Numbered from the stretch's first letter, positions 47,402-56,606 are shown. The stretch: 64,000 nt of DNA from Sulfuricella sp. (GCA_018336195.1 JAGXQV010000211.1:122541-186540); one strand, 5' to 3'. Notes: generated by a model from the letters alone, not told the origin. Numbers and translations: made by a program.

Positions 47402-48465
47402 GCAAGAACAAGATCAAGGTGATGGTGGTCGACGATTCCGCAGTGGTGCGCCAGACGCTGCAGGCGTTGCTCGACCGCGAGCCGGACATCGAGGTCGTCG
47501 CCACCGCCTCCGATCCCTTGTTCGCCCTCGACAAGATGAACAAGCACTGGCCCGATGTCATCGTCCTCGACATCAAAATGCCGCGCATGGATGGCATCAC
47601 TTTCCTCAAGAAAATCATGGCGGAGCATCCCACTCCGGTGGTGATCTGCTCATCCCTCGCCGAACAGGGGTCGCCGGTGGCGATGCAGGCTGTCGAAGCC
47701 GGGGCAGTGGAAATCATCACCAAGCCACAAGTCGGACTCCGCCAGTATTTCGAAAACACCTCCGCCGAACTGGTCGCGGCGGTACGCGCCGCCAGCCAGT
47801 CGAAAATCCGCCAAATCCGCACCAGGCTTCCCAGCACCCTGGAGGTGGCGCCCAAACTGAGCGCCGACGCCATGCTGCCGGCGCCCGGCAACCATACCGT
47901 CAACCATACCACCGAGCGGATCGTCGCCATCGGCACCTCCACCGGCGGCACCCAGGCTCTCGAAGTCGTCCTCACCGCCTTGCCGCGCGGCTGCCCGGGC
48001 ATCGTGGTGGTGCAGCACATGCCGGAAAAATTCACCGCCTCCTTCGCGACTCGGCTCGACCAGTTGTCCCGCATCGACGTGCGCGAAGCGGCAGACGGCG
48101 ACCGGGTATTCCCCAGCCTCGCCCTGATCGCCCCCGGCGGCAAGCACATGCTGCTAAAGCGCACCAGCCAGGGTTACCAGGTGGAAATCAAGGACGGACC
48201 GCTGGTCAACCGCCACCGCCCGTCAGTCGACGTGCTGTTCCGCTCGGTGGCCAAATACGCCGGCAAAAACGCAGTCGGCATCATCATGACCGGGATGGGC
48301 GACGACGGCGCGCACGGACTCAAGGAAATGCACGACGCCGGCGCCACCACCTACGCCCAGGACGAAGAAACCTGCGTGGTGTTCGGGATGCCCAAGGAAG
48401 CCATTAAGCTCGGCGCCGCTGACGTGGTGCTGCCATTGCAGGATATTCCGGGGGTGATTGCCTGA
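47398..48465 (+). CDS. cheB: Protein-glutamate methylesterase CheB
   Basis: CheB removes receptor methyl groups and deamidates glutamines. The 355-residue protein has a receiver domain (phospho-Asp58 in [13 protein letters not shown]), a linker, and the esterase domain with Ser in [11 protein letters not shown], His in [10 protein letters not shown] and Asp in [13 protein letters not shown] start at [14 protein letters not shown], whose ATG overlaps the cheD stop. It is the last gene of the che run. Confidence 0.95.
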   Translation: MSKNKIKVMVVDDSAVVRQTLQALLDREPDIEVVATASDPLFALDKMNKHWPDVIVLDIKMPRMDGITFLKKIMAEHPTPVVICSSLAEQGSPVAMQAVEAGAVEIITKPQVGLRQYFENTSAELVAAVRAASQSKIRQIRTRLPSTLEVAPKLSADAMLPAPGNHTVNHTTERIVAIGTSTGGTQALEVVLTALPRGCPGIVVVQHMPEKFTASFATRLDQLSRIDVREAADGDRVFPSLALIAPGGKHMLLKRTSQGYQVEIKDGPLVNRHRPSVDVLFRSVAKYAGKNAVGIIMTGMGDDGAHGLKEMHDAGATTYAQDEETCVVFGMPKEAIKLGAADVVLPLQDIPGVIA

Positions 48466-48474
48466 ATTTCAGAC

Positions 48475-48490
48475 AAACGCTGAAGCGTTT
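48475..48490 (+). terminator. Weak hairpin after cheB
   Basis: AAACGC-TGAA-GCGTTT forms a 6-base-pair stem with a tetraloop ten bases after the cheB stop, followed by a short pyrimidine stretch. It is placed as an operon end but is weak. Confidence 0.35.
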
Positions 48491-48533
48491 CTCTGCACCC
48501 ACTTGAACCGTTAGCCTGGAAAACGCAGTTCTT

Positions 48534-48780
48534 GAACCGCAAAGGCGCAAAGAAACCGGGAAGACTGGATAACGATCCGGCCTGCCCGATGGGTGAGAAA
48601 TGAATTTACCAAAACATTTTCCCAATCTTCTGTTTTCCTTTGAGCAACCTTGGTGTCTTTGCGTTTCCTGATTGGCGCTGATTTTCAGCGATGGGTTCGG
48701 TTCTTCGTAGGAACGGCCTTGGCCGCGATTGCGGTGCCTCTTCGTGGCACCTTTTGTCGCGGGCAAGCCACGCTCCTACA
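48534..48780. repeat. Intergenic repeats in a 413-base gene-free gap, including a REP-like pair
   Basis: The gap 48466-48878 contains no gene I can support. From 48707 to 48728 GTAGGAACGGCCTTGGCCGCGA is mirrored at 48757-48779 by TCGCGGGCAAGCCACGCTCCTAC, with an inner hairpin GGTGCC/GGCACC. This is the layout of a paired REP element resembling the GTAGGAGCG...GCCCGCGA family known in Pseudomonas. Left of it, ACCGCAAAGGCGCAAAG (about 48537-48553) and TTGGTGTCTTTGCGTTTC (about 48650-48667) are partly complementary short words of a kind common in bacterial spacers. Confidence 0.65.
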
Positions 48781-48878
48781 GGAAAAGAGTCGTTAATTTG
48801 AAACATCCGGCCGAACTGAAGATTAGCGCTAATCAGGTTGCGTTTTGTAACCGATGGTTGAGTACGGCTCGTTAAGCG

Positions 48879-49787
48879 TCACTCAAATTTCTTGAGAAAC
48901 TTTGCGACAGGTTCAGCCCAGAGCGAACGGCCATCTATGTCGCCAAATAGGGAGTGTCCCTCATTCTTGAAATCCGGCATCAGTAGGTATTCGACATTTC
49001 CCCCGGCTTCCTTGAAGGCATCGGTCATACTTTGTGACAGTTCCGAATCGAAGAATGTATCGTTTTCGGCATAAATCCACAGCGACGGTTTTTTTGCACC
49101 GGCCCCGAAAGTGCCGGCGGCTTCCACCAGTTGATCGGGCGAACAGTTCATGTCGGCATTTCGGCCTTGATGCCCGCCGCGTCCGCCGGAAAAGTTAAGC
49201 AGCGCAAAGACGCCATCGATATTCCGCTGCGCGCTGGCCATCACGCCGAATCCGCCGGCAGATACGCCGACCAGCAGCACCCGGTCGCGCCTGACTTCGG
49301 GAATCGTCCTGAAATAACGTGCTACCGCCTCGATATCGTCGGCAGTCGCCCTACCGGCTGAAACGAAGTCGGCATCATTGCATTTGCCGAAACCCTCGAT
49401 CCACGGACCGGGTTCACCATAGCCGCGCCGTAGCGGTATCACCACCATATAGCCACGGGCGACCAACCATTCCGATGCAGATCGGTAACTCGGTACCGCC
49501 ATTTTGGGACGATCGGAACCCTTCGCCGGCGAACCGTGGCTGATGACGGCCACTTTGAAAGGGCCGGGAGTGCCGGGGCGGAAGACCCGCGCTTTCAACA
49601 CCGTTGGTTTGCCTTCGGCATCCGGGCCACCCGGCACGAACCAGGCTTCCTCGTTTAATTTCGCGGTGATTTGCGCCACCAAACCGGGTTTGCGCTCGGC
49701 ATTCGCCCACGGATCGGCTTGGGCCTGCGCAATCGAGGTCGAAAGGAACAGCGCGACAAGAATCAAGTAAGTAAAACGTTTCATCAA
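48879..49787 (-). CDS. Secreted alpha/beta hydrolase (dienelactone hydrolase/peptidase-like)
   Basis: This 302-residue protein has a cleavable signal peptide ending AQAQA near residue 24, so it acts in the periplasm or outside. The alpha/beta hydrolase triad is visible: Ser in LVGVSAGGFGV (about 173), Asp in IYAENDTFFDSE (about 242) and His in NEGHSLF (about 275). VISHGSPA near 82 supplies the oxyanion loop. The substrate is unknown. The 336 bases upstream are AT-richer than the surroundings and contain a perfect FNR-type box. Confidence 0.82.
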   Translation of the reverse strand: MMKRFTYLILVALFLSTSIAQAQADPWANAERKPGLVAQITAKLNEEAWFVPGGPDAEGKPTVLKARVFRPGTPGPFKVAVISHGSPAKGSDRPKMAVPSYRSASEWLVARGYMVVIPLRRGYGEPGPWIEGFGKCNDADFVSAGRATADDIEAVARYFRTIPEVRRDRVLLVGVSAGGFGVMASAQRNIDGVFALLNFSGGRGGHQGRNADMNCSPDQLVEAAGTFGAGAKKPSLWIYAENDTFFDSELSQSMTDAFKEAGGNVEYLLMPDFKNEGHSLFGDIDGRSLWAEPVAKFLKKFE

Positions 49788-49975
49788 AATCCCCTAAGTT
49801 ATGCTCCGCAACGAATAGTCGTTTTCCCTGGCTGCGCGCTGAATCGGCTGACTCGGCTCGCGATAATCGTTGCGGCCAAGCCACAAGAAAATCCCAGGAC
49901 ACTATCAGGACATGCATGTTGTTTAGAATGCATTGCAACTATGCCATAGTGAGGTGAAAAAAACAACATAACATA

Positions 49976-49989
49976 TTGATTGTTATCAA
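49976..49989. promoter_or_regulatory. FNR/CRP-family binding site
   Basis: TTGAT-TGTT-ATCAA is an exact match to the FNR consensus TTGATNNNNATCAA. It lies between the divergent hydrolase gene (start 49787) and the secreted-protein gene (start 50124). Either could be controlled by an oxygen- or NO-responsive FNR/Anr-type regulator. No clear promoter hexamers decide the direction. The rest of the 336-base gap shows nothing else I can name. Confidence 0.65.
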
Positions 49990-50123
49990 CAATGTCTTGT
50001 TGTGTGGGGCGTTTTGCTGCATTTATGCAGGCGCAATTCAACAACGAAATTGGTTGTTTTCAATACCTGACCATGGCACAGCCACTATTTAACCTGCCAA
50101 CAAATTCAAAGGGAGTTTCAAGC

Positions 50124-50564
50124 ATGAATCTGAAAAAAATCGCTTTACTCGCAACACTACTCGGCGGCTTTATGGCCAACGCCGCACAGGCGGCTGTTCT
50201 CGACCCGATTTACATCCTGCTCACCGGCTATTGTAATGTTTACCAAGTCTATCTGACCGACGACGGACACCTGTTCGGCAATGAAATCGGCTGCTCTTCG
50301 GAAGGCACCCTGGTCGGCGGCTACTACGCAGGCGGGGCGAAAGTTTCATTCGCCATTCCCACCTCCACTGGCGGTCTCTCCATTCTGGTTTACGATCTGG
50401 CCGCCGGCACCCGCACCAAAGGTCTCGTAGCCGCGGATGGCAAATCCATCAGCGCTCGCACCAGCAATCCATTCACCTTTCAGTTGACCAAACCGAGCGG
50501 CACTTTTGCTGGCAAACTGCCCAACGAACTTGACCCCAAGCTTCCTGAAAATCAGTTGAAATAG
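50124..50564 (+). CDS. Small secreted protein of unknown function
   Basis: This 146-residue protein has a clear signal peptide (MNLKKIALLATLLGGFMANAAQA, cleavage near residue 23). The mature part is about 120 residues, with two cysteines (GYCNVYQ and IGCSSEG) that could form a disulfide. I recognise no family. AAGGGAG precedes the ATG. An FNR-type site lies 134 bases upstream, so anaerobic or NO control is possible. Confidence 0.65.
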   Translation: MNLKKIALLATLLGGFMANAAQAAVLDPIYILLTGYCNVYQVYLTDDGHLFGNEIGCSSEGTLVGGYYAGGAKVSFAIPTSTGGLSILVYDLAAGTRTKGLVAADGKSISARTSNPFTFQLTKPSGTFAGKLPNELDPKLPENQLK

Positions 50565-50576
50565 TCTGTAATAAGT

Positions 50577-50715
50577 AAAAGCAGTTTTTGGTTTTGAGTG
50601 TTTAGTGTTGAGTTGGGGAATGCGCTTCGCGCCTGATTCAAAACCGACGCGCTTTGCGCGGCGACATCAACTAAACACTCAACACTAAACATTCAAAACT
50701 GTTTTTGCCTTTCAC
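50577..50715. repeat. Palindromic intergenic repeat, AGTGTTT/AGTGTTG type
   Basis: GTTTTGAGTGTTTAGTGTTGAG (from about 50591) recurs inverted as CTCAACACTAAACATTCAAAAC (about 50678-50699) with one or two differences. Two small hairpins, GCGCTTCGCGC and GCGCTTTGCGC, lie in the centre. The arms extend outward as AGCAGTTTTT...GTTTTTGCC. It fills most of the gap between the secreted-protein gene and trhP and is a full member of the family at 40044 and 43136. Confidence 0.85.
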
Positions 50716-50834
50716 TTACCTGGCGCAAGGCGCGCGTCGAAAGACGCGGCGTCTTGCGACGTAGCACTCGCGCCCTCCGACCTCCTGTATGGGTATGCGA
50801 TAATCGTGATTCTTTATCGCCATTGTCCGCTCCC

Positions 50835-52073
50835 ATGAAAACTCCCGAACTTCTCCTTCCTGCCGGTTCCCTGGAAAAAATGCGCTACGCCTTTGCCTAC
50901 GGGGCGGACGCTGTGTATGCCGGGCAACCGCGCTATTCCTTGCGGGCGCGCAACAATGAATTTGGGCTGGAGGAACTGGCGACGGGGATTGCCGAGGCGC
51001 ACGCACTGGGACGGAAGTTCTACGTCACCAGCAACCTGATGGCCCACAATGCCAAGGTGAAGAGCTATCTCGCCGACATCGAGCCGGTTATTGCAATGGG
51101 GCCGGATGCCTTGATCATGGCCGATCCCGGCCTGATTTCGATGGTCCGCGAGCGCTGGCCGGCGGTGCCGGTGCATCTGTCGGTGCAGGCCAATACCGTC
51201 AACTACGCCTCGGTGAATTTCTGGAAAGCGCTGGGGCTGACGCGGGTGATCCTGTCGCGCGAGCTTTCCCTGGACGAGATCGCCGAAATCCGCAGCCGCT
51301 GCCCTGACATGGAACTCGAAGTGTTCGTTCATGGGGCGCTGTGCATCGCCTATTCGGGGCGCTGCCTGTTGTCCGGCTATTTCAACCATCGCGATGCCAA
51401 CCAGGGCACCTGCACCAATTCCTGCCGCTGGGATTACAAGGTGCTGGAGAACAAGGAATACGTGATCGAGGAAGGTCAGCGTCCCGGCGAATTGATGCCC
51501 ATCGAGGAAGACGAGCACGGTACCTACATCCTCAACTCCAAGGATCTGCGCGCTGTCGAGCACGTCGAGCGGCTCACCCAGATCGGGGTGGATTCGCTGA
51601 AAATCGAGGGGCGCACCAAGTCGGTCTATTACGTGGCGCGCACCGCCCAGGTCTACCGCCGCGCCATCGACGACGCGGCGAGCGGCAAGCCGTTCGACCC
51701 GGCTCATCTGAAATCCCTGGAACACTTGGCTCAACGCGGCTATACCGGCGGTTTTTACCAGCGCCACAGCCCTTCCGAAACCCAGAACTACGCCACCGGC
51801 CAATCGGAAACCGGGGTCAGCCAATACGTCGGGGACATTACGTCCTACGATGCCGCCAGCGGCATGGCCGAAGTGTTGGTGAAAAACCGCATTCGGGTGG
51901 GCGACCGCTTGGAAATCATCACCCCGGCGGGAAATGCGGAAGTGGTTCTGGAGCGCATGGAGAACCGCGACGGCGATCCCCTCGACGTGGCGCCCGGCAA
52001 CGGCTGGATCGTAAGGATTCCATTGCCCTCCGGGGTCTCTTCGCAGCACGCGATGTTGACGAAACTCTTGTAG
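50835..52073 (+). CDS. trhP: Peptidase U32-family tRNA hydroxylation protein TrhP (YegQ)
   Basis: This 412-residue U32 protein is very similar in pattern to E. coli YegQ/TrhP: ELLLPAGSLEKMRYAFAYGADAVYAGQPRYSLR, VHLSVQANTVNYA, and the cysteine cluster CIAYSGRCLLSGYF...GTCTNSCRW that is expected to bind Fe-S. TrhP uses prephenate for 5-hydroxyuridine formation at tRNA position 34. The start chosen is MKTPELLLP, in line with homologues; a longer reading runs into the repeat region upstream. Confidence 0.92.
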   Translation: MKTPELLLPAGSLEKMRYAFAYGADAVYAGQPRYSLRARNNEFGLEELATGIAEAHALGRKFYVTSNLMAHNAKVKSYLADIEPVIAMGPDALIMADPGLISMVRERWPAVPVHLSVQANTVNYASVNFWKALGLTRVILSRELSLDEIAEIRSRCPDMELEVFVHGALCIAYSGRCLLSGYFNHRDANQGTCTNSCRWDYKVLENKEYVIEEGQRPGELMPIEEDEHGTYILNSKDLRAVEHVERLTQIGVDSLKIEGRTKSVYYVARTAQVYRRAIDDAASGKPFDPAHLKSLEHLAQRGYTGGFYQRHSPSETQNYATGQSETGVSQYVGDITSYDAASGMAEVLVKNRIRVGDRLEIITPAGNAEVVLERMENRDGDPLDVAPGNGWIVRIPLPSGVSSQHAMLTKLL

Positions 52074-52140
52074 GACGTGTGAAATTGCCTAATTGTTCGG
52101 CTTGAGTTAGTCTTTCCCTTTCCCAGCCTACGCCGCATCC

Positions 52141-54087
52141 ATGAGAAAAGTCATCACCCCGGAAAGATTCGAGGAAATCAAGGCCACCGGCCAGCTTCCC
52201 TCGCCCAAGGGCGTGGCGCTGGCGGTCATCAATCTGATCCGCCGCGAAGATGTCACCATGCCAGAAGTGGCGAAGGTGGTGCAATCCGACCCGGCGCTGT
52301 CCGGGCGGGTTCTCAAGCTAGCCAATTCCGCGCATGCCGGGATGCGCCGCCCCATTGCATCGATTTCCGAGGCCGTTTCGGTACTGGGCTTTCCTACCCT
52401 GCGCCAGATTGCTTTGGGCCTGTCGGTGTTGTCGAACTATCGCAGCGGCCAGTGCAAGAATTTCAATTACCAGGATTTCTGGTCGGGCTCGCTGGCAACC
52501 GCCATCGCCACCCAATTGCTCAGCACCAACGCCAAGACCTCGCCGGAAGAAACCTTCATCTGCGGCTTGCTCGGTAACATCGGCAGGCTGGCGCTGGCGA
52601 CGCTGTTTCCGGAAGCCTATTCGGAAATCCTGGAAAAAACCGCCAACGCCGATTTCGCGACTGTCGAAAAGGCTGAATATGCGGCCTTTGCCACCACCCA
52701 GCGCGAGTTGACCACCGCCTTACTGCTCGATTGGGGGTTGCCCAAGCTGTTCGTCAATGCCGTGTATTTTCATGAGGTGCCGGAAGAGGGCGGATTCGAG
52801 GAAGGGTCGCGCGATTATGTGCTGACTTACGCACTCCATCTGGCAACCCGGCTTGCCAGGGTCTGCCTGACCCAGGCGGAGGAACGCCGCAAATTGCTGC
52901 CCGACCTTTACCGGATGGCGGCCAAACTGGGGATCGACGCCGAACAACTGGCCAGCCTCACCGACCGCATCGTTGCGGAATGGCAAAGTTGGGGGAAAAT
53001 CCTCGACGTGCCCACCCAGGCGCTGCCGCCGTTTGCCGAAATCGCGGCGTCTCTGCCGGCTCTCCCCGAGACCTCGGGAAATGGGAACGGGCAGGGGAAG
53101 GATGCTTTCCGCATCCTGCTGGTCGATGATTCCCCGAGCATCTTGCAATTTGTCAGCGCCGTCCTGAGCGCCGCCGGCCATATCGTGGCAACGGCGGAAA
53201 GCGGTAAGGCGGCGCTGGAGAGCGCGCTGGAATTCCGGCCGCAGATCATCATTACCGACTGGGTGATGCCGGAGATGGACGGTATTTCCCTGTGCAAGGC
53301 GCTGCGTGCCACCCAGGCGGGGCGGCGCATCTACCTGATCCTGCTGACGGCGCTGGACGACGAGGCACACTTGGTCGAAGCCTTCGAAGCCGGTGTCGAC
53401 GACTACATCGTCAAGCCGCTCAACGAGAAGGTCATCAAGGCACGGATGCGCGCCGGCGAGCGAGTGATTCGCCTCCAGGAGGAAATCGAGCGGGAGCGTG
53501 AGGAAATCCGCCGCTACGCCGCCGAACTCGCGGTGACCAATCGGCGCCTCCAGGAAGCGGCGCTGACCGACCCGCTTACCACCTTGCCCAACCGCCGCTA
53601 CGGGATGGACCGGATGGAACAGGAATGGGCGGTATCGTTGCGCAACAAACGGATGCTGGCGTGTCTGATGATCGATATCGATCGTTTCAAGCAAATCAAC
53701 GACAACCACGGGCACGACGTGGGCGATGCCGTGCTGCGCCAGAGCGCCAAAATCCTCCGCGACAGCGCGCGCACCCAGGATCTGGTGTGCCGCCTGGGCG
53801 GCGAAGAGTTTCTGGTGATCTGTCCCGATACCTCGCCGCCCGCCGCGCTCCAGTGCGCCGAGCGCATCCGCAAGACCTTCGAGGCCGCGTTTTTCCAGGT
53901 CGAAAACGAGCGGCTGCGCGTCACCGTGAGCATCGGGGTTGCCGGACGGGGGAAAAGCATGACCCATTTCGACCAGATGTTCAAAGCTGCCGATCAAGCG
54001 CTTTACGCGGCCAAGGCTCAGGGCCGTAACCGGGTGCTGTTTGCCAAACAGGAGAAGGCGGAAGTCTTCTGGGATTCCCCGATTTAA
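52141..54087 (+). CDS. HDOD-receiver-GGDEF signalling protein
   Basis: This 648-residue cytosolic protein has an HDOD domain (about 12-215, SPKGVALAVINLIRRED...LLGNIGRLALATLF). A receiver (about 325-440, ILLVDDSPS, phospho-Asp in IIITDWVMPEMDG), a coiled-coil linker, and a GGDEF domain follow, with DIDRFKQINDNHGHDVGD and active-site CRLGGEEF near 563. It should make cyclic di-GMP in response to phosphorylation. The HD-GYP gene follows immediately, so synthesis and breakdown are paired. Confidence 0.93.
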   Translation: MRKVITPERFEEIKATGQLPSPKGVALAVINLIRREDVTMPEVAKVVQSDPALSGRVLKLANSAHAGMRRPIASISEAVSVLGFPTLRQIALGLSVLSNYRSGQCKNFNYQDFWSGSLATAIATQLLSTNAKTSPEETFICGLLGNIGRLALATLFPEAYSEILEKTANADFATVEKAEYAAFATTQRELTTALLLDWGLPKLFVNAVYFHEVPEEGGFEEGSRDYVLTYALHLATRLARVCLTQAEERRKLLPDLYRMAAKLGIDAEQLASLTDRIVAEWQSWGKILDVPTQALPPFAEIAASLPALPETSGNGNGQGKDAFRILLVDDSPSILQFVSAVLSAAGHIVATAESGKAALESALEFRPQIIITDWVMPEMDGISLCKALRATQAGRRIYLILLTALDDEAHLVEAFEAGVDDYIVKPLNEKVIKARMRAGERVIRLQEEIEREREEIRRYAAELAVTNRRLQEAALTDPLTTLPNRRYGMDRMEQEWAVSLRNKRMLACLMIDIDRFKQINDNHGHDVGDAVLRQSAKILRDSARTQDLVCRLGGEEFLVICPDTSPPAALQCAERIRKTFEAAFFQVENERLRVTVSIGVAGRGKSMTHFDQMFKAADQALYAAKAQGRNRVLFAKQEKAEVFWDSPI

Positions 54088-54100
54088 CCTGGACCGTCTC

Positions 54101-55300
54101 GTGATCAAGCTCATCCGCAGCGACCAACTGCTCCCCGGCATGTATATCCACGACCTGAATTGCGGGTGGATAGACCATCCTTTTGCCTTCAACCAGTTTC
54201 GTGTCAGGGATCAGGCAACCGTTAACAAGATTCTCGCCTATGGCATCCGCGAGCTATATATCGATACCACGCAGGGGTTGGACGTCAAGGACGCCAGAAC
54301 CCTGGAAGAAGTGTCCAGCGAACTCGACAAGAAGCTCTTTCAAGTCGCTCGCGAAGCCAATCCGCTGCCGCCGACCAGCATCGAAGAAGAAATCGTGGTC
54401 GCCCGCGAAGTCCACCACGAAGCGAACAAGGTGGTGCACACCATTCTTTCCGACGTGCGTCTCGGCAAGCAGATCGAGGTGGAACGCATGGAACCGGTGG
54501 TCGAGCGCATCACCGATTCGATTTTCCGCAACAAGGACGCGTTAACCAGCCTGGGCCGCATCAAGCGCAAGGACGACTACACTTTCCAACATTCGGTGAG
54601 CGTCTGTACCTTGCTGGTGTCGTTTGCCCATGCGATGGGATTCGCCCGCGAAGTCGTGCTGGAAATGGGACTCGGCGGACTGCTTCACGATACCGGCAAA
54701 ATGCGTGTCCCGGATAGCGTGCTCAACAAGCCCGGCGCGCTTACCGATGCCGAATTCCTGGTGATGAAATCCCATGCCGCGATTGGGCGCGACATCCTCC
54801 GCGAGACGCCGGGCATCTCGGAAACCGCGATCCTGGTCGCCGGCCAGCACCACGAGCGTTTCGATGGCACCGGCTACCCGGACAAGCTGAAAGGTTCGGA
54901 AATTTCGGAAGTCGGGCAAATGGCTTCCATCGTCGACGTTTACGATGCGCTCACCTCCAACCGGGTCTACCACAAGGGCATGGAGCCGACCGACGCGCTC
55001 AAGAAGCTTTTCGAATGGAGCAAGTTCCACTTCAACGAGGAACTGGTTCAACAATTCATCCGCGTCATCGGTATTTATCCGACCGGCTCGCTGGTCAGCC
55101 TGGAAAGCGGGCTGCTCGCGGTAGTCGTCAAACCCGGCGAGCAGAGCCTTCTTAAACCCCTGGTACGGATCATTTTCGATCCCCGCACGGGATTCGTCTC
55201 ACCCCGCGACGTCGATCTTGCCGACCGCCATTCCACCGAAAAAGTCGTTGGTCACGAACTTCCCGACAAGTGGAAGATCAACCCGTTCAAGTACCTCTGA
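54101..55300 (+). CDS. HD-GYP cyclic di-GMP phosphodiesterase
   Basis: This 399-residue protein has an N-terminal DUF3391 region (about 1-130) and an HD-GYP domain with LLHDTGKMRVPDSVLNKPG and GQHHERFDGTGYP. It hydrolyses cyclic di-GMP. The likely start is the GTG in VIKLIRSDQLLPGMYIHDLN, 13 bases after the GGDEF gene stop; an earlier start would overlap that gene. Adjacent diguanylate cyclase and phosphodiesterase genes suggest a shared local signal. Confidence 0.9.
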   Translation: MIKLIRSDQLLPGMYIHDLNCGWIDHPFAFNQFRVRDQATVNKILAYGIRELYIDTTQGLDVKDARTLEEVSSELDKKLFQVAREANPLPPTSIEEEIVVAREVHHEANKVVHTILSDVRLGKQIEVERMEPVVERITDSIFRNKDALTSLGRIKRKDDYTFQHSVSVCTLLVSFAHAMGFAREVVLEMGLGGLLHDTGKMRVPDSVLNKPGALTDAEFLVMKSHAAIGRDILRETPGISETAILVAGQHHERFDGTGYPDKLKGSEISEVGQMASIVDVYDALTSNRVYHKGMEPTDALKKLFEWSKFHFNEELVQQFIRVIGIYPTGSLVSLESGLLAVVVKPGEQSLLKPLVRIIFDPRTGFVSPRDVDLADRHSTEKVVGHELPDKWKINPFKYL

Positions 55301-55310
55301 AGCTGAGTTT

Positions 55311-55348
55311 CTGCGTCGCACTCGCGCATTTCGGCGAGTGCGACGCAG
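55311..55348. terminator. 15-bp perfect palindrome between convergent genes
   Basis: CTGCGTCGCACTCGC pairs perfectly with GCGAGTGCGACGCAG around an 8-base loop. It lies between the HD-GYP stop and the end of amt, which run toward each other, so it probably ends transcription from both sides. No long U-run follows. Confidence 0.6.
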
Positions 55349-55356
55349 TGTGATGC

Positions 55357-56553
55357 TTACATTTCCCCATCCGGTGTTGCCGAAATCTTGTGGATGGAGA
55401 GGTCGGCACCATTGAATTCCTCTTCAGGGTCGAGGCGGATGCCGGTGATTTTCTTGATGGTTCCGTAAACGGCAGCCCCCCCCGCCAGGGCGATGACGAT
55501 CCCCAGCCCGGTGCCGATGAATTGGGAAGTCAGGCTCACTCCGCCCAAGCCGCCCAAGGCTTTTGCTCCGAATATCCCCGCCGCGATGCCGCCCCAGGCG
55601 CCGCACAGGCCGTGCAGCGGCCAAACCCCGAGGACGTCGTCGATTTTCCACTTGTTCTGGGTCTGGGTGAACATCCACACGAACAAGGCGCCAGCCACTA
55701 CCCCGGTCACCAGTGCGCCGAGCGGGTGCATTAAGTCGGAACCGGCGCATACTGCGACCAATCCGGCGAGCGGGCCGTTATGCACGAAACCCGGGTCGTT
55801 TTTGCCGATCAACAGCGCCGCCAGGGTGCCGCCGACCATCGCCATCAGCGAATTCACCGCCACCAGGCCGCTAATCTTGCCGATTTCCTGCGCCGACATG
55901 ACGTTGAAGCCGAACCAGCCGACCGTGAGTATCCATGCGCCCAGAGCCAGGAAGGGGATGTTCGAGGGCGGGTGAGCGGCCACCATGCCGTCCTTGGTAT
56001 AGCGTCCGCGCCGTGCACCGAGTAGGAGCACCGCCGGCAGAGCGATCCAGCCACCCATTGCGTGCACCACCACGGAGCCGGCGAAATCGTGGAACTCTTC
56101 GCCGAATGCGGCTTTCAGCCAGTCCTGGAAGCCCAGGTGATGGTTCCAGGCGATGCCTTCGAAGAACGGATAAACCAAGCCGACCAGTACGAAGGTCGCC
56201 GCCAGTTGCGGGTTGAAGCGCGCCCGTTCGGCGATGCCGCCGGAAATGATGGCGGGAATCGCCGCCGCGAAGGTCAGCAGGAAGAAAAACTTGACCAGTT
56301 CGTAACCACCTTTTTCCGCCAGGGTTTCTGCGCCGACGAAAAAGTCTACGCCGTAAGCGACGCTGTAGCCGATGAAGAAATAGGCGATGGTAGAGACGGC
56401 GAAATCCGAAAGGATTTTGACCAGCGCATTCACCTGGTTCTTGCGCCGCACCGTTCCCAATTCGAGAAACGCAAAGCCCGCGTGCATTGCCAGCACCATA
56501 ATGGCGCCAAGCAGGATGAACAGGACATCGCTCCCCACCTTCAAATTATCCAT
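55357..56553 (-). CDS. amt: Ammonium transporter
   Basis: This 398-residue inner-membrane channel has eleven transmembrane segments. Diagnostic sequence includes GAIMVLAMHAGFAFLELGTVRRKN, the pore histidine region VVHAMGGWIALPAV, and DDVLGVWPLHGLCGAWGGIAAG with the second pore His. No glnK/PII gene is adjacent. Upstream there is a sigma-54-type promoter, as expected for nitrogen control. It has no signal-transduction extension at its C-terminus. Confidence 0.94.
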   Translation of the reverse strand: MDNLKVGSDVLFILLGAIMVLAMHAGFAFLELGTVRRKNQVNALVKILSDFAVSTIAYFFIGYSVAYGVDFFVGAETLAEKGGYELVKFFFLLTFAAAIPAIISGGIAERARFNPQLAATFVLVGLVYPFFEGIAWNHHLGFQDWLKAAFGEEFHDFAGSVVVHAMGGWIALPAVLLLGARRGRYTKDGMVAAHPPSNIPFLALGAWILTVGWFGFNVMSAQEIGKISGLVAVNSLMAMVGGTLAALLIGKNDPGFVHNGPLAGLVAVCAGSDLMHPLGALVTGVVAGALFVWMFTQTQNKWKIDDVLGVWPLHGLCGAWGGIAAGIFGAKALGGLGGVSLTSQFIGTGLGIVIALAGGAAVYGTIKKITGIRLDPEEEFNGADLSIHKISATPDGEM

Positions 56554-56590
56554 GCAATACTCCAGATATAGTCATAAAACCGACAATCCA

Positions 56591-56606
56591 TACAAGAATT
56601 GTTCCA
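56591..56606 (-). promoter_or_regulatory. Sigma-54 promoter candidate for amt
   Basis: On the minus strand TGGAACAATTCTTGTA matches the -24/-12 consensus TGGCAC-N5-TTGCA at nearly all conserved positions (GG at -24 correct, -12 TTGT instead of TTGC). The expected transcript would begin about 25 bases before the amt ATG, which has GGAG in front. Further upstream, two GCACC half-sites (about 56660-56685) may bind NtrC, but they are in direct orientation. Confidence 0.6.
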
